Below, in pieces: positions 25,880 through 33,561 of a DNA stretch of 64,000 nucleotides. Numbering within the stretch: position 1 is the stretch's first letter; each line of letters begins with the position of its first letter. Position numbers and translations under genes: made by a program. The notes beneath the pieces were generated by a model. The model was not told where the DNA came from. It saw only the letters and a program-made list of their open reading frames with translations, and searched no databases. The stretch comes from Bradyrhizobium sp. Tv2a-2 (GTDB lineage Bacteria > Pseudomonadota > Alphaproteobacteria > Rhizobiales > Xanthobacteraceae), in assembly GCF_000472425.1 (NCBI RefSeq), contig NZ_AXAI01000031.1, forward strand, positions 1 through 64,000, written 5' to 3'.

Positions 25880-26899
25880 TTAGTTCTTGCTCTTGTCCAC
25901 CAAAGCGCCCTTCTTGATCCACGGCATCATGTCACGGAGCTTGGCGCCGACTTCCTCGATCGGGTGGGTGGCGAGCTTGGCGCGGGTGGCCTTGAACGAA
26001 GTCTGGTTGACCTTGTTCTCCAGCATCCAGTCGCGGGCGAACTTGCCGGACTGGATGTCGTTGAGCACCAGCTTCATCTCCTTCTTGGTCTCCTCCGTCA
26101 CGATGCGCGGGCCGGTGACATATTCGCCGTACTCGGCGGTGTTGGAGATCGAGTAGTTCATGTTGGCGATGCCGCCTTCATAGATCAGGTCGACGATCAG
26201 CTTCACCTCGTGCAGGCACTCGAAATAAGCCATCTCAGGAGCGTAGCCGGCCTCAACCAGGGTCTCGTAGCCGCCCTTGATCAGCTCGACCAGGCCGCCG
26301 CACAGCACCACCTGCTCGCCGAACAGGTCGGTCTCGCACTCCTCCTTGAAGGTGGTTTCGATGATGCCGGCGCGGCCACCGCCGATCGCCGAGGCATAGC
26401 TAAGGCCGAGGTCGTGGGCGTTGCCGGAGACGTCGCGGGCGATCGCGATCAGGCAGGGCACGCCGCCGCCGCGCTGATATTCGGAGCGCACGGTGTGGCC
26501 GGGACCCTTCGGCGCGATCATCAGCACGTCGAGATCGGCGCGCGGATCGAGCAGGTTGAAGTGGACGTTGAGGCCGTGCGCGAACACCAGTGCCGCGCCC
26601 TTCTTCATGTTGTCGTGCAGGTGCTCGCGGTAGATGTCGCCCTGCAGCTCGTCAGGCGTCAGCATCATCACGAGATCGGCCCATTTGGCGGCTTCGGCGA
26701 CTTCCAGCACCTTGAAGCCGGCCGCTTCCGCCTTCTTCGCGGACGCCGAGCCCTTGCGCAGCGCAATCGCCACCTCCTTGACGCCGGAGTCCTTCAGGTT
26801 CAGCGCGTGGGCGTGGCCCTGGCTGCCATAGCCGACGATGGCGACCTTCTTGCCCTTGATCAGGTTCAGGTCGGCATCACGATCGTAATAAACACGCAT
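25880..26899 (-). CDS. ilvC: ketol-acid reductoisomerase
   Basis: A 339-residue class I ketol-acid reductoisomerase. It converts acetolactate or acetohydroxybutyrate to the dihydroxy acids of valine and isoleucine synthesis with NADPH and Mg. The N-terminal Rossmann motif is VAIVGYGSQGHAHALNLKDSG. The helical C-terminal domain shows DLFGEQVVLCGG and the metal-ligand region, ending in the CLHEVKLIVDLIYEGG and SNTAEYG segments. The length is standard. It is the last gene of the ilv cluster on this strand, separated from the transporter and methyltransferase genes by about 240 bases, so it probably has its own promoter. Confidence 0.98.
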   Translation of the reverse strand: MRVYYDRDADLNLIKGKKVAIVGYGSQGHAHALNLKDSGVKEVAIALRKGSASAKKAEAAGFKVLEVAEAAKWADLVMMLTPDELQGDIYREHLHDNMKKGAALVFAHGLNVHFNLLDPRADLDVLMIAPKGPGHTVRSEYQRGGGVPCLIAIARDVSGNAHDLGLSYASAIGGGRAGIIETTFKEECETDLFGEQVVLCGGLVELIKGGYETLVEAGYAPEMAYFECLHEVKLIVDLIYEGGIANMNYSISNTAEYGEYVTGPRIVTEETKKEMKLVLNDIQSGKFARDWMLENKVNQTSFKATRAKLATHPIEEVGAKLRDMMPWIKKGALVDKSKN

Positions 26900-26999
26900 G
26901 GGTGGTTCCTCTTCGAGTGGCGCTATCGGCCGGTAAAAGTGAGGGATTTTCGGGGTTTGGCTGCAATTTCGGGGCGTTGTCTAGAGCATTTGGCAGTCC

Positions 27000-27131
27000 T
27001 TAGAAACCTTCTTCTCGCATGGCGGAACGCCCGCTCATGCGTCCGTGAACACGGGGTAGAGTGAAGCGAGCAGCAGAAGCGCCATCACAGATGGCAAACA
27101 GGACAAAGGCGAGCAGGAGCGATTGCGACAT
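27000..27131 (-). CDS. possible small secreted or membrane peptide
   Basis: A 43-codon frame beginning MSQSLLLAFVLFAICDGASAA, which looks like a signal peptide or membrane helix. GAGGGG lies upstream of the ATG, and the start is 11 bases after the stop of the EamA transporter. A second, overlapping frame (MALLLLASLYPVFTDA, stop at 27035) also looks hydrophobic, so a frameshift may have split one small membrane protein. No family is recognised. Confidence 0.3.
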   Translation of the reverse strand: MSQSLLLAFVLFAICDGASAARFTLPRVHGRMSGRSAMREEGF

Positions 27132-27141
27132 AGGTTTCCCC

Positions 27142-28017
27142 TCACGCAAGCTTGGCGACCGGGCGCAGCCGCCTCGAGAGCAGCATCACCGCGATGCCGC
27201 CAACGACGGTCAGCATACCGGCCAGCCGCAGCGGCCCGAACTTCTCCGAGAACACGATGCTGGAGGCGGCCGAGCCGACGAACGGCACCAGCAGGGCAAA
27301 AGGCACGACCTGGGCGGCCGGATGGTCGCGGAGCAGCCGGCCCCACAGCCAATAGGCGATCGAGGTGGAGATGCCGCCGAGCGCCAGCATGCAGAGCAGC
27401 GTCGTCAGCGACATGTGGATGAGAGCGTGGAAGGTCGGCGCGACACCATCGGTGACAAGCGCCAGCGCGAACAGCGGGACCGCGGACGTCAGGCACAGCC
27501 ACGCGAACAGGTCGAACATCGGCACGCCCTGCGCCCGCCGCAGCAGCAGATTGCCGATCGCAAAGCTGACCGGCGAGATCATCAGCACCGCGAACGCATT
27601 GACGCTGAAATCATAACCCACGGTGCCGCAGATCATCAGAAGCCCGATCGTGGCGATCGCAATGCCGACCGCCTGCATCGGCGTCGGCCACTCGCGGAAG
27701 GCGATCACGGCAAAGCCGATGGTGAACAGCGCCTGGCTCTGCACGATCACCGACGACAGCCCGACCGGCACGCCATGGGCGATGCCATAGGCCTGCGACA
27801 GGAACTGGCCGAGGAACAGGGTGAAGCTGATCGCGGCGAGCAACGGCCATGATACGTTCGGCTTGCGCACGAACAGGCAGGGCACGGCCGCGATCGCAAA
27901 GCGCAGCGCCGTCATCAGCGCCGGCTGCAATTCGTCAAGCGCCATCCGGCTTGCTACAAACGCAAGTCCCCAAATGACCGCCACCAGGACGGCAATGCAG
28001 ACATCGGCCGGCTTCAT
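27142..28017 (-). CDS. EamA-family (DMT) transporter
   Basis: A 291-residue inner-membrane protein with ten hydrophobic helices in two EamA repeats. The first starts VLVAVIWGLAFVASRMALDELQPALMTALRF; the second contains SPVSFAIGNLLLRRA and ALLVPFVGSAASSIVFSEKFGPLRLAGMLTVVGG. These match the drug/metabolite transporter superfamily (YdeD/RhtA-like), often exporters of amino acids or metabolites. It sits within the branched-chain amino acid region, so an amino acid export role is tempting, but that is inferred from position only. Confidence 0.9.
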   Translation of the reverse strand: MKPADVCIAVLVAVIWGLAFVASRMALDELQPALMTALRFAIAAVPCLFVRKPNVSWPLLAAISFTLFLGQFLSQAYGIAHGVPVGLSSVIVQSQALFTIGFAVIAFREWPTPMQAVGIAIATIGLLMICGTVGYDFSVNAFAVLMISPVSFAIGNLLLRRAQGVPMFDLFAWLCLTSAVPLFALALVTDGVAPTFHALIHMSLTTLLCMLALGGISTSIAYWLWGRLLRDHPAAQVVPFALLVPFVGSAASSIVFSEKFGPLRLAGMLTVVGGIAVMLLSRRLRPVAKLA

Positions 28018-28050
28018 TGCTTCTTTTTCTTGTTGTCAGCCTTTTTTCTG

Positions 28051-28099
28051 AGCATGATCCTGTTCGGAAAACCGCTGGGCACTTTTCCGGATCATGCTT
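28051..28099. repeat. dispersed palindromic repeat, copy C
   Basis: A 49-base hairpin element, AGCATGATCC ... GGATCATGCT with inner CGGAAAA/TTTTCCG arms, the same family as the units at 20772-20820 and 35012-35060. The TGA stop of the methyltransferase gene lies inside it. Confidence 0.85.
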
Positions 28100-28787
28100 G
28101 CTCGCCTGGCTTGGGTTTCTTCAAGAGATAAGTGCCGTGCAGCGGCGCGTGATAATCGGCGGAAACCAGCGTGAAGCCGACCTCGGTCAGCATGCGCTCC
28201 ATCACCCAGCCGAAGGTGGAATATTCGTCGCGCATATGGGTGACCACGCTGTCGCGCTCGAAATCGTGGTTCTTGATGTTGCAATCCGCCCAGCCGATGA
28301 CGTCGCGCTCCGAGCCGTCGGGCATGCTGACAAAGACGATGTCGCGCAGGTAGAAACTGGCGCCGGGCTTGAGTGCTGCGAAAATGCGTGCCATCGCCAC
28401 CGCCTTCCAGAAATCCGGCAGATGGTGCAGCGTGAACTCGCTGACGATCAGATCGTAGGAATGGGGCTGGTAGGCGAAGCTGAGCAGGCCAGCGGATTGG
28501 GTGCGGATCGGCGCTCTGCGATCGCGCGCGTAGACTTCGGCGAGCGCCAGCATGGCAGGCGAAATGTCTATTGCATCGACCTCGGCCCCCATCAGCGCTG
28601 CCTCAGTCGCCATCACGCCGTTGCCGCAGCCGATATCGGCGACCCGCCAGCCGGGCTTGACGCCGAGCATGGTGAGCGCGCCCCGTGCGCGCAAGTCGCT
28701 GTCGTCCTTCTGGTCATAGATCGAGGCGACAACGGTATCGAGCCCGATCCGGCTTCGTTGACTATAAAACCAGTCGCGCGCCAGCAT
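28092..28787 (-). CDS. class I SAM-dependent methyltransferase
   Basis: A 231-residue methyltransferase. Motif I is VADIGCGNGVMATEAALMG, the acidic strand-2 end is VDAIDISPAML, and the post-motif region is YDLIVSEFTLHHLPDFWKAVAMARIFAALKPGASFYLRDIVF. This is the Methyltransf_11/25 type acting on a small molecule. It starts 4 bases after the stop of ilvN (ATG at 28787), so it is part of the ilv transcript. Its last codon and stop fall in a dispersed repeat, so the original C-terminus may have been altered. The substrate is unknown. Confidence 0.87.
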   Translation of the reverse strand: MLARDWFYSQRSRIGLDTVVASIYDQKDDSDLRARGALTMLGVKPGWRVADIGCGNGVMATEAALMGAEVDAIDISPAMLALAEVYARDRRAPIRTQSAGLLSFAYQPHSYDLIVSEFTLHHLPDFWKAVAMARIFAALKPGASFYLRDIVFVSMPDGSERDVIGWADCNIKNHDFERDSVVTHMRDEYSTFGWVMERMLTEVGFTLVSADYHAPLHGTYLLKKPKPGEQA

Positions 28788-28791
28788 GGTG

Positions 28792-29334
28792 TCACATCCC
28801 TTCAGGCCCGCGGCCGATCGCGGCGACGCCGGTGCGGGACACCTCGACCAGGCCAAGCGGACGCATCAGGTCGATAAACTGGTTGATCTTTGACGTGTTG
28901 CCTGTGATCTCGAACACAAAGCTCTCGGTGGTGGCATCGATCACGCGGGCGCGGAAGGCATCCGCCAGCCGCAACGCCTCGACCCGGTGTTCGCCGACCC
29001 CGTGCACCTTCACCATCGCGAGCTCGCGCTCGATGGCGCGGCCCGACTGCGTCATGTCGACCACGCGATAGACGGGCACCATGCGATCGAGCTGGTGCTT
29101 GATCTGCTCGATCACCATCGGCGTGCCCGTGGTGACGATGGTAATGCGGGACAGATGTTTCTGGCTCTCGGTCTCGGAGACGGTGAGGCTTTCGATGTTG
29201 TAGCCGCGCCCGGAGAACAGCCCGATCACGCGGGCGAGCACGCCCGGCTCGTTCTGCACAAGCACCGCCAGTGTGTGGGTCTCGCTGGGATCGTGACGTT
29301 CTTCGATGAAATAGGCTGATGCCGGCTGGTTCAT
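28792..29334 (-). CDS. ilvN: acetolactate synthase small (regulatory) subunit
   Basis: A 180-residue regulatory subunit (IlvH/IlvN). The N-terminal ACT domain reads HTLAVLVQNEPGVLARVIGLFSGRGYNIESLTVS, the site of valine feedback binding, followed by the C-terminal half RELAMVKVHGVGEHRVEALRLADAFRARVIDATTESFVFEITG. It binds the large subunit to raise activity and confer feedback inhibition. The ATG at 29334 has AGGGGA upstream. It is 22 bases downstream of the threonine dehydratase gene and 4 bases upstream of the methyltransferase. Confidence 0.96.
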   Translation of the reverse strand: MNQPASAYFIEERHDPSETHTLAVLVQNEPGVLARVIGLFSGRGYNIESLTVSETESQKHLSRITIVTTGTPMVIEQIKHQLDRMVPVYRVVDMTQSGRAIERELAMVKVHGVGEHRVEALRLADAFRARVIDATTESFVFEITGNTSKINQFIDLMRPLGLVEVSRTGVAAIGRGPEGM

Positions 29335-29356
29335 TGGTGTCCCCTGGTCATCTCTC

Positions 29357-30343
29357 TCACGCGAGCGCTCTCGCGCCGGTGACGGCGCCATCCGCCATCA
29401 CCCATTTGCGAAACAGATCGAAATCGATATTGCCGCCGCTCAGGATCAGGCCGACGTGCCGGCCGGCAAGCTTGCGCTTCTCCTGCAGCGCCGCCGCCAG
29501 CGCTGCGGCGCCGGCGCCTTCGGCGACATTGTGCGTGTCGGTCCAGTAGGCGCGGATCGCGAAGGCGATCTCGTCATCGGTCACCTGCACGATGCGGGAG
29601 GCGCCCTTGCGGATGATCGCCAGCGCCTCTTCATCCGGAATCCGCGTCGCCATGCCGTCGGCCAGCGTGTTCGAGGTTTCCGTGGTCACGACCGTGCCGG
29701 CCGCGAACGACAGCGCATAGGACGGCGCGAGCGTTGACTGCACCCCGACGATCTCCGTCTTCAGGCCCAGGAGGTCGCGCGCCAGAATGCAGCCGCAAAT
29801 GCCGGACCCCTGCCCGATCGGCACATAGAGCACGTCAAGATCGGCCGCTGCGCGGAAAAATTCCAGCGCGTAAGTGGCAACGCCGAGCACGAGATCAGCG
29901 TGAAACGACGGCACCATGTGCAGGCCTTCACGCTCGGCCCTGCGACCGGCCTCCTCGCGCGCGGCCTGAAAATCGTCGCCATGCTCGACCAGCGTTGCAC
30001 CAAAAGCCTGCATGGCGCGGTTCTTCTCGACCGAATTGCCATGCGGCACATAGATCATCACCGGCAGGCCATGACGTCGGCCGGCGAAGGCCAGGCTCTG
30101 GCCGTGATTGCCGCGCGTAGCCGAGATCAGGCCCGCAACTTTGGGCTGCTCGTGCTTGAGGCGATCGACGTAGGTGAGCCCGCCGCGCACCTTGAAGGCG
30201 CCGGTCGGCGTGTGGTTCTCGTGCTTGACCACAACAGATGCGCCGAGCCGCGCGCCAAGCAGCGCCCACGCATAGGCCGGCGTCGGCGGCACCGCCTGGC
30301 GGACCACCTCATGCGCGCGCTCCAGTTCTGCGAGGTCAAACAT
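29357..30343 (-). CDS. threonine/serine dehydratase, PLP-dependent
   Basis: A 328-residue fold-type II PLP enzyme. The PLP Lys is in PTGAFKVRGG; phosphate- and cofactor-binding elements include ATRGNHGQSLAFAGR and GQGSGICG, and the end has LSGGNIDFDLF. It lacks the C-terminal ACT regulatory domain of biosynthetic IlvA, resembling the catabolic or short type. By removing ammonia from threonine it would give 2-oxobutyrate, the isoleucine precursor. Its place between ilvI and ilvN supports that use. AAGGTG precedes the ATG at 30343. Confidence 0.9.
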   Translation of the reverse strand: MFDLAELERAHEVVRQAVPPTPAYAWALLGARLGASVVVKHENHTPTGAFKVRGGLTYVDRLKHEQPKVAGLISATRGNHGQSLAFAGRRHGLPVMIYVPHGNSVEKNRAMQAFGATLVEHGDDFQAAREEAGRRAEREGLHMVPSFHADLVLGVATYALEFFRAAADLDVLYVPIGQGSGICGCILARDLLGLKTEIVGVQSTLAPSYALSFAAGTVVTTETSNTLADGMATRIPDEEALAIIRKGASRIVQVTDDEIAFAIRAYWTDTHNVAEGAGAAALAAALQEKRKLAGRHVGLILSGGNIDFDLFRKWVMADGAVTGARALA

Positions 30344-30430
30344 CGTTGCACCTTGCTCCGGCGGGAATGCTCGCTCTCCCCGCAAGCGGGGCGAGGTGAA
30401 GAGGGAGATAGCGAGCCCGGCGCCTCATCA

Positions 30431-32206
30431 TCACACCAGCGCCTTGCCGCCGGCGAAGGCCGCGGCGGTGGCTTCATCGGTCGCCTGCTCCGGCAACAGC
30501 ATCTCGTTATGCGCCTTGCCGGATGGAATCATCGGGAAGCAGTTCTCCAGCGCCGCGACGCGGCAGTCGAACAGCACCGGGCGCTTCACCGAGATCATCT
30601 CCTTGATGGCGCCGTCGAGATCGGCCGGCTTGATCGCCTGCAACCCGACGCAGCCGTAAGCCTCCGCGAGCTTGACGAAATCCGGAAGCGCCTCGGTGTA
30701 GGAATGCGAGAGACGGTTGCCGTGCAGAAGCTGCTGCCATTGCCGCACCATGCCCATGTACTGGTTGTTCAGGATGAAGATCTTGATCGGCAGCTCGTAT
30801 TGCACCGCCGTCGACATCTCCTGGATGGTCATCTGCACCGAGGCGTCGCCGGCGATATCGATCACGAGGCTGTTCGGATGGGCAACCTGCACGCCGACCG
30901 CGCATGGCAGCCCATAGCCCATGGTGCCGAGGCCGCCGGATGTCATCCAGCGGTTCGGCTCCTCGAAACCGAAGAACTGCGCCGCCCACATCTGATGCTG
31001 GCCGACTTCCGTCGTGATGTAGGTATCCTTGCCGCGCGTCAGCTCGAACAGCCGCTGAACCGCATATTGCGGCATGATGATGTCGTTGTTCTTCCGGTAG
31101 TAGAGCGAGTTGCGGCCGCGCCATTTGGCGATCTGCTGCCACCATTCCTTGACGTCCGGCTTCTTCGCCTCCGCCTTGAACACCTGCAGCAGGTCGCCGA
31201 GGATGTTGCCGCAGTCACCGATGATCGGGACGTCGACGCGGATGTTCTTGTTGATCGAGGACGGATCGATGTCGATGTGGATCTTCTTCGAGCCCGGAGA
31301 GAAGGCATCCGTCCGGCCGGTGATGCGGTCGTCGAAACGCGCGCCGACGCACAGCATGACGTCGCAATCGTGCATGGTCATGTTGGCTTCGTAGGTACCG
31401 TGCATGCCGAGCATGCCGAGCCAGTTCTTGCCGGTGGCGGGATAAGCGCCCAGCCCCATCAGGGTCGAGGTGATCGGAAAGCCCGTGATCTCGACCAGCT
31501 CGCGCAGCAGTTTCGACGCTTCGCGGCCGGAGTTGATAACGCCGCCGCCGGAATAGATCACCGGACGCTTGGCCGAGGCCAGCAGCGCCACGGCCTTGCG
31601 GATCTGGTTCGCATCGCCCTTCACCCGCGGCGCGTAGGAGATGTGCACGTCGGACTTGCGCGGCGGATGATAGGTGCCGACGGCAAACTGCACGTCCTTC
31701 GGGACGTCGACCACGACCGGCCCCGGGCGCCCGGTGGTCGCGACATAGAAGGCCTCGTGCAGCACCTTGGCGAGGTCGTTGACGTCGCGAACCAGCCAGT
31801 TGTGCTTGGTGCAGGGGCGCGTGATGCCGACGGTGTCGCATTCCTGGAAGGCGTCGTTGCCGATCAGATGCGTCGGCACCTGGCCGGTGATGCAGACCAG
31901 CGGGATCGAGTCCATCAGCGCGTCCGTCAGCGGCGTCACCATGTTGGTGGCGCCGGGACCGGAGGTCACCAGCGCCACGCCCGGCTTGCCGGTCGAGCGC
32001 GCATAGCCTTCGGCAGCATGGCCCGCGCCCTGCTCGTGCCGGACCAGGATGTGCTCGACTGAGTCCTGCTGGAAAATCTCGTCATAGATCGGAAGCACAG
32101 CCCCGCCGGGATAGCCGAAAATATGCTTCACCCCATGATCGATCAGCGCCCGCACGATCATCGCAGCGCCTGTCATCTGGTCGGGCTTGTGGCTTGTCTC
32201 GCTCAT
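30431..32206 (-). CDS. ilvI: acetolactate synthase large subunit
   Basis: A 591-residue ThDP enzyme. The N-terminal domain has the catalytic Glu in LVRHEQGAGHAAEGYARS. The middle FAD-binding domain includes MLGMHGTYEANMTMHDCDVMLCVGARFDDRITG. The C-terminal domain carries the ThDP motif starting GDASVQMTIQEM and ending in the LNNQYMGMVRQWQQ segment. It condenses pyruvate with pyruvate or 2-oxobutyrate. It is the first structural gene after the leader peptide and attenuator and is followed by the dehydratase and ilvN. The symbol ilvB would be equally acceptable. Confidence 0.97.
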   Translation of the reverse strand: MSETSHKPDQMTGAAMIVRALIDHGVKHIFGYPGGAVLPIYDEIFQQDSVEHILVRHEQGAGHAAEGYARSTGKPGVALVTSGPGATNMVTPLTDALMDSIPLVCITGQVPTHLIGNDAFQECDTVGITRPCTKHNWLVRDVNDLAKVLHEAFYVATTGRPGPVVVDVPKDVQFAVGTYHPPRKSDVHISYAPRVKGDANQIRKAVALLASAKRPVIYSGGGVINSGREASKLLRELVEITGFPITSTLMGLGAYPATGKNWLGMLGMHGTYEANMTMHDCDVMLCVGARFDDRITGRTDAFSPGSKKIHIDIDPSSINKNIRVDVPIIGDCGNILGDLLQVFKAEAKKPDVKEWWQQIAKWRGRNSLYYRKNNDIIMPQYAVQRLFELTRGKDTYITTEVGQHQMWAAQFFGFEEPNRWMTSGGLGTMGYGLPCAVGVQVAHPNSLVIDIAGDASVQMTIQEMSTAVQYELPIKIFILNNQYMGMVRQWQQLLHGNRLSHSYTEALPDFVKLAEAYGCVGLQAIKPADLDGAIKEMISVKRPVLFDCRVAALENCFPMIPSGKAHNEMLLPEQATDEATAAAFAGGKALV

Positions 32207-32261
32207 GGCTGGCTCCGTCTCACCGCGTCCCGCGGCCTCTTTTCGTCGTGTCTGGCTTTTT

Positions 32262-32338
32262 TAGGAAATAAAAAAGGGCCCAAGAGGCCCCATGCACACC
32301 GCCCGAATTTGGATGGCCGTCAGCCATCCCCGGCGGTG
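32262..32338 (-). promoter_or_regulatory. ilv transcription attenuator
   Basis: Read on the - strand after the leader peptide's branched-chain codons, the RNA can form a long hairpin: CACCGCC/GGCGGTG outer arms (32297-32303, 32332-32338) with an inner GGATGGC/GCCATCC helix. A terminator follows: GGGCC/GGCCC (32276-32290) and six T residues at 32270-32275. It ends about 55 bases before the ilvI ATG. This is the usual layout of ribosome-mediated attenuation. Confidence 0.8.
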
Positions 32339-32388
32339 CGCCTGGGTACGACCACGATAATAAGGAGTTTTGTAATAAAATTACCCAT
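32320..32388 (-). CDS. ilv leader peptide
   Basis: A 22-codon frame upstream of ilvI whose centre reads Leu-Leu-Ile-Ile-Val-Val-Val (residues 8-14). Its stop lies inside the first hairpin of the attenuator. A run of the very amino acids made by the operon is the hallmark of a control peptide: shortage of charged tRNA stalls the ribosome and prevents the terminator. The ribosome site is weak (GGGAAG about a dozen bases upstream). No other role is expected for the peptide. Confidence 0.85.
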   Translation of the reverse strand: MGNFITKLLIIVVVPRRTAGDG

Positions 32389-32584
32389 TATGCCGGTCCG
32401 GCTTCCCAAAGGTTGCGCGCAACATACTGAACAAAGCCCCGATGTCAAGGGATAGCAGGGCGGTTTGGAGGCGCACTGGAAGTGTAGCCATGTTCCGGCC
32501 GTTCGGCGAGGGCGAATTTGCGGCAGCAGCACTGACGATGGCTCATGAGGGGGCTCTGGGCGCGCGCCTCATTCCGTTTACACG

Positions 32585-32624
32585 GTCATTCCGGGGCGGT
32601 GCAAAGCACCGAACCCGGAATGAC
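32585..32624. repeat. short REP-like palindrome
   Basis: A 40-base version of the GTCATTCCGGG family: GTCATTCCGGGGCGGTGC and its near complement ending CCCGGAATGAC, seven bases beyond the miaA stop. Confidence 0.75.
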
Positions 32625-32631
32625 GATGCGG

Positions 32632-33558
32632 CTAGGAGCGGAGCTCTTGCTCCAGCCACCCCCTCGCCTCCTCCGGCTTCACCCATGCGAACTCCGGCAG
32701 CTGGTGCCTGAACCAGGTGAATTGTCGCTTGGCGTAGTGACGCGTGTCGGCGCGGCCAATCTCGGCGGCATCGTCCAGCGTGATTTCGCCTTTGAGATGT
32801 TTCATCAGCGGCGGCACGCCATGGGCCTTCATCGCAGGCAGCAGCGGATCAAGCTGCCGGGCGGCGAGTTGCGCGATCTCGTCCAGCGCGCCGGCTTTCA
32901 GCATCGCCTGAAATCGTGCATCGATCCGCGCATACAGCGCCTCGCGCTCGGGCGCGAGAAACAGCGCGTGAAATTGGCCCGGCGGCAACAGCGGCGGCTG
33001 GCCCTCGCTGTGCCAGTCGGTGAGTACGCGGCCCGTCGCCTCGACCACTTCGAGCGCCCGCGCAATGCGCGTGCGGTCGCGCGGCTTGAGACGCGCCGCG
33101 GACATGGGATCGCGCTGCGCGAGCTCGGCATGCAACGCCTCGACGCCGTTCCGCTCCAGCCTGCCGCGCACCGCCTCACGCACCTCCGCGGGGATTTGCG
33201 GCACCGCTGACAAGCCTCGCGCGATCGCCTTGAAATAGAGTCCGGTGCCCCCGACGAAGATCGGCACGCGGCTCTGCGCGCGCGCCTCGGCAAGCGCGGC
33301 GGTTGCCTCGCTCACAAAGCTTCCGGCGGAATAATTCACGGCGGCATCGACATGGCCGTAGAGGCGGTGCGGGACGCGTGCTTCCTCGTCCAGCGAAGGG
33401 CGTGCGGTCAGGACCCGCAGGTCGGCATAGACCTGCATGGAATCGGTGTTGATCACAGTCCCGCCGATCTTTTCGGCAAGATGGACCGCCAGCGCCGACT
33501 TGCCGCTGGCGGTCGGCCCTGCGATAAGCACGGGCTTGTCATCCCAAAACGAAGTCAC
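32632..33558 (-). CDS. miaA: tRNA dimethylallyltransferase
   Basis: A 308-residue MiaA, which adds the dimethylallyl group to A37 of UNN-decoding tRNAs. It shows the P-loop VLIAGPTASGKSALA (10-24), INTDSMQVYADLRVLTARP, VGGTGLYFKAI, RDRTRIARALEV, and the late tRNA-binding RHYAKRQFTWFRHQLPE. The start is a GTG at 33558: the P-loop must begin within a dozen residues, and no other start codon fits. The divergent serB gene starts only three bases away at 33562. Confidence 0.96.
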   Translation of the reverse strand: MTSFWDDKPVLIAGPTASGKSALAVHLAEKIGGTVINTDSMQVYADLRVLTARPSLDEEARVPHRLYGHVDAAVNYSAGSFVSEATAALAEARAQSRVPIFVGGTGLYFKAIARGLSAVPQIPAEVREAVRGRLERNGVEALHAELAQRDPMSAARLKPRDRTRIARALEVVEATGRVLTDWHSEGQPPLLPPGQFHALFLAPEREALYARIDARFQAMLKAGALDEIAQLAARQLDPLLPAMKAHGVPPLMKHLKGEITLDDAAEIGRADTRHYAKRQFTWFRHQLPEFAWVKPEEARGWLEQELRS

Positions 33559-33561
33559 CCG

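Noticed and set aside
25844..27064. 406-codon + strand frame across ilvC
   Set aside because: It is the complement of ilvC, with Leu/His/Asp-rich antisense composition and no ribosome site.
32320..32532. A 70-codon version of the ilv leader frame
   Set aside because: Only the last 22 codons, starting at 32388, hold the Leu/Ile/Val run and lie correctly relative to the hairpins; the longer frame has no start signal.
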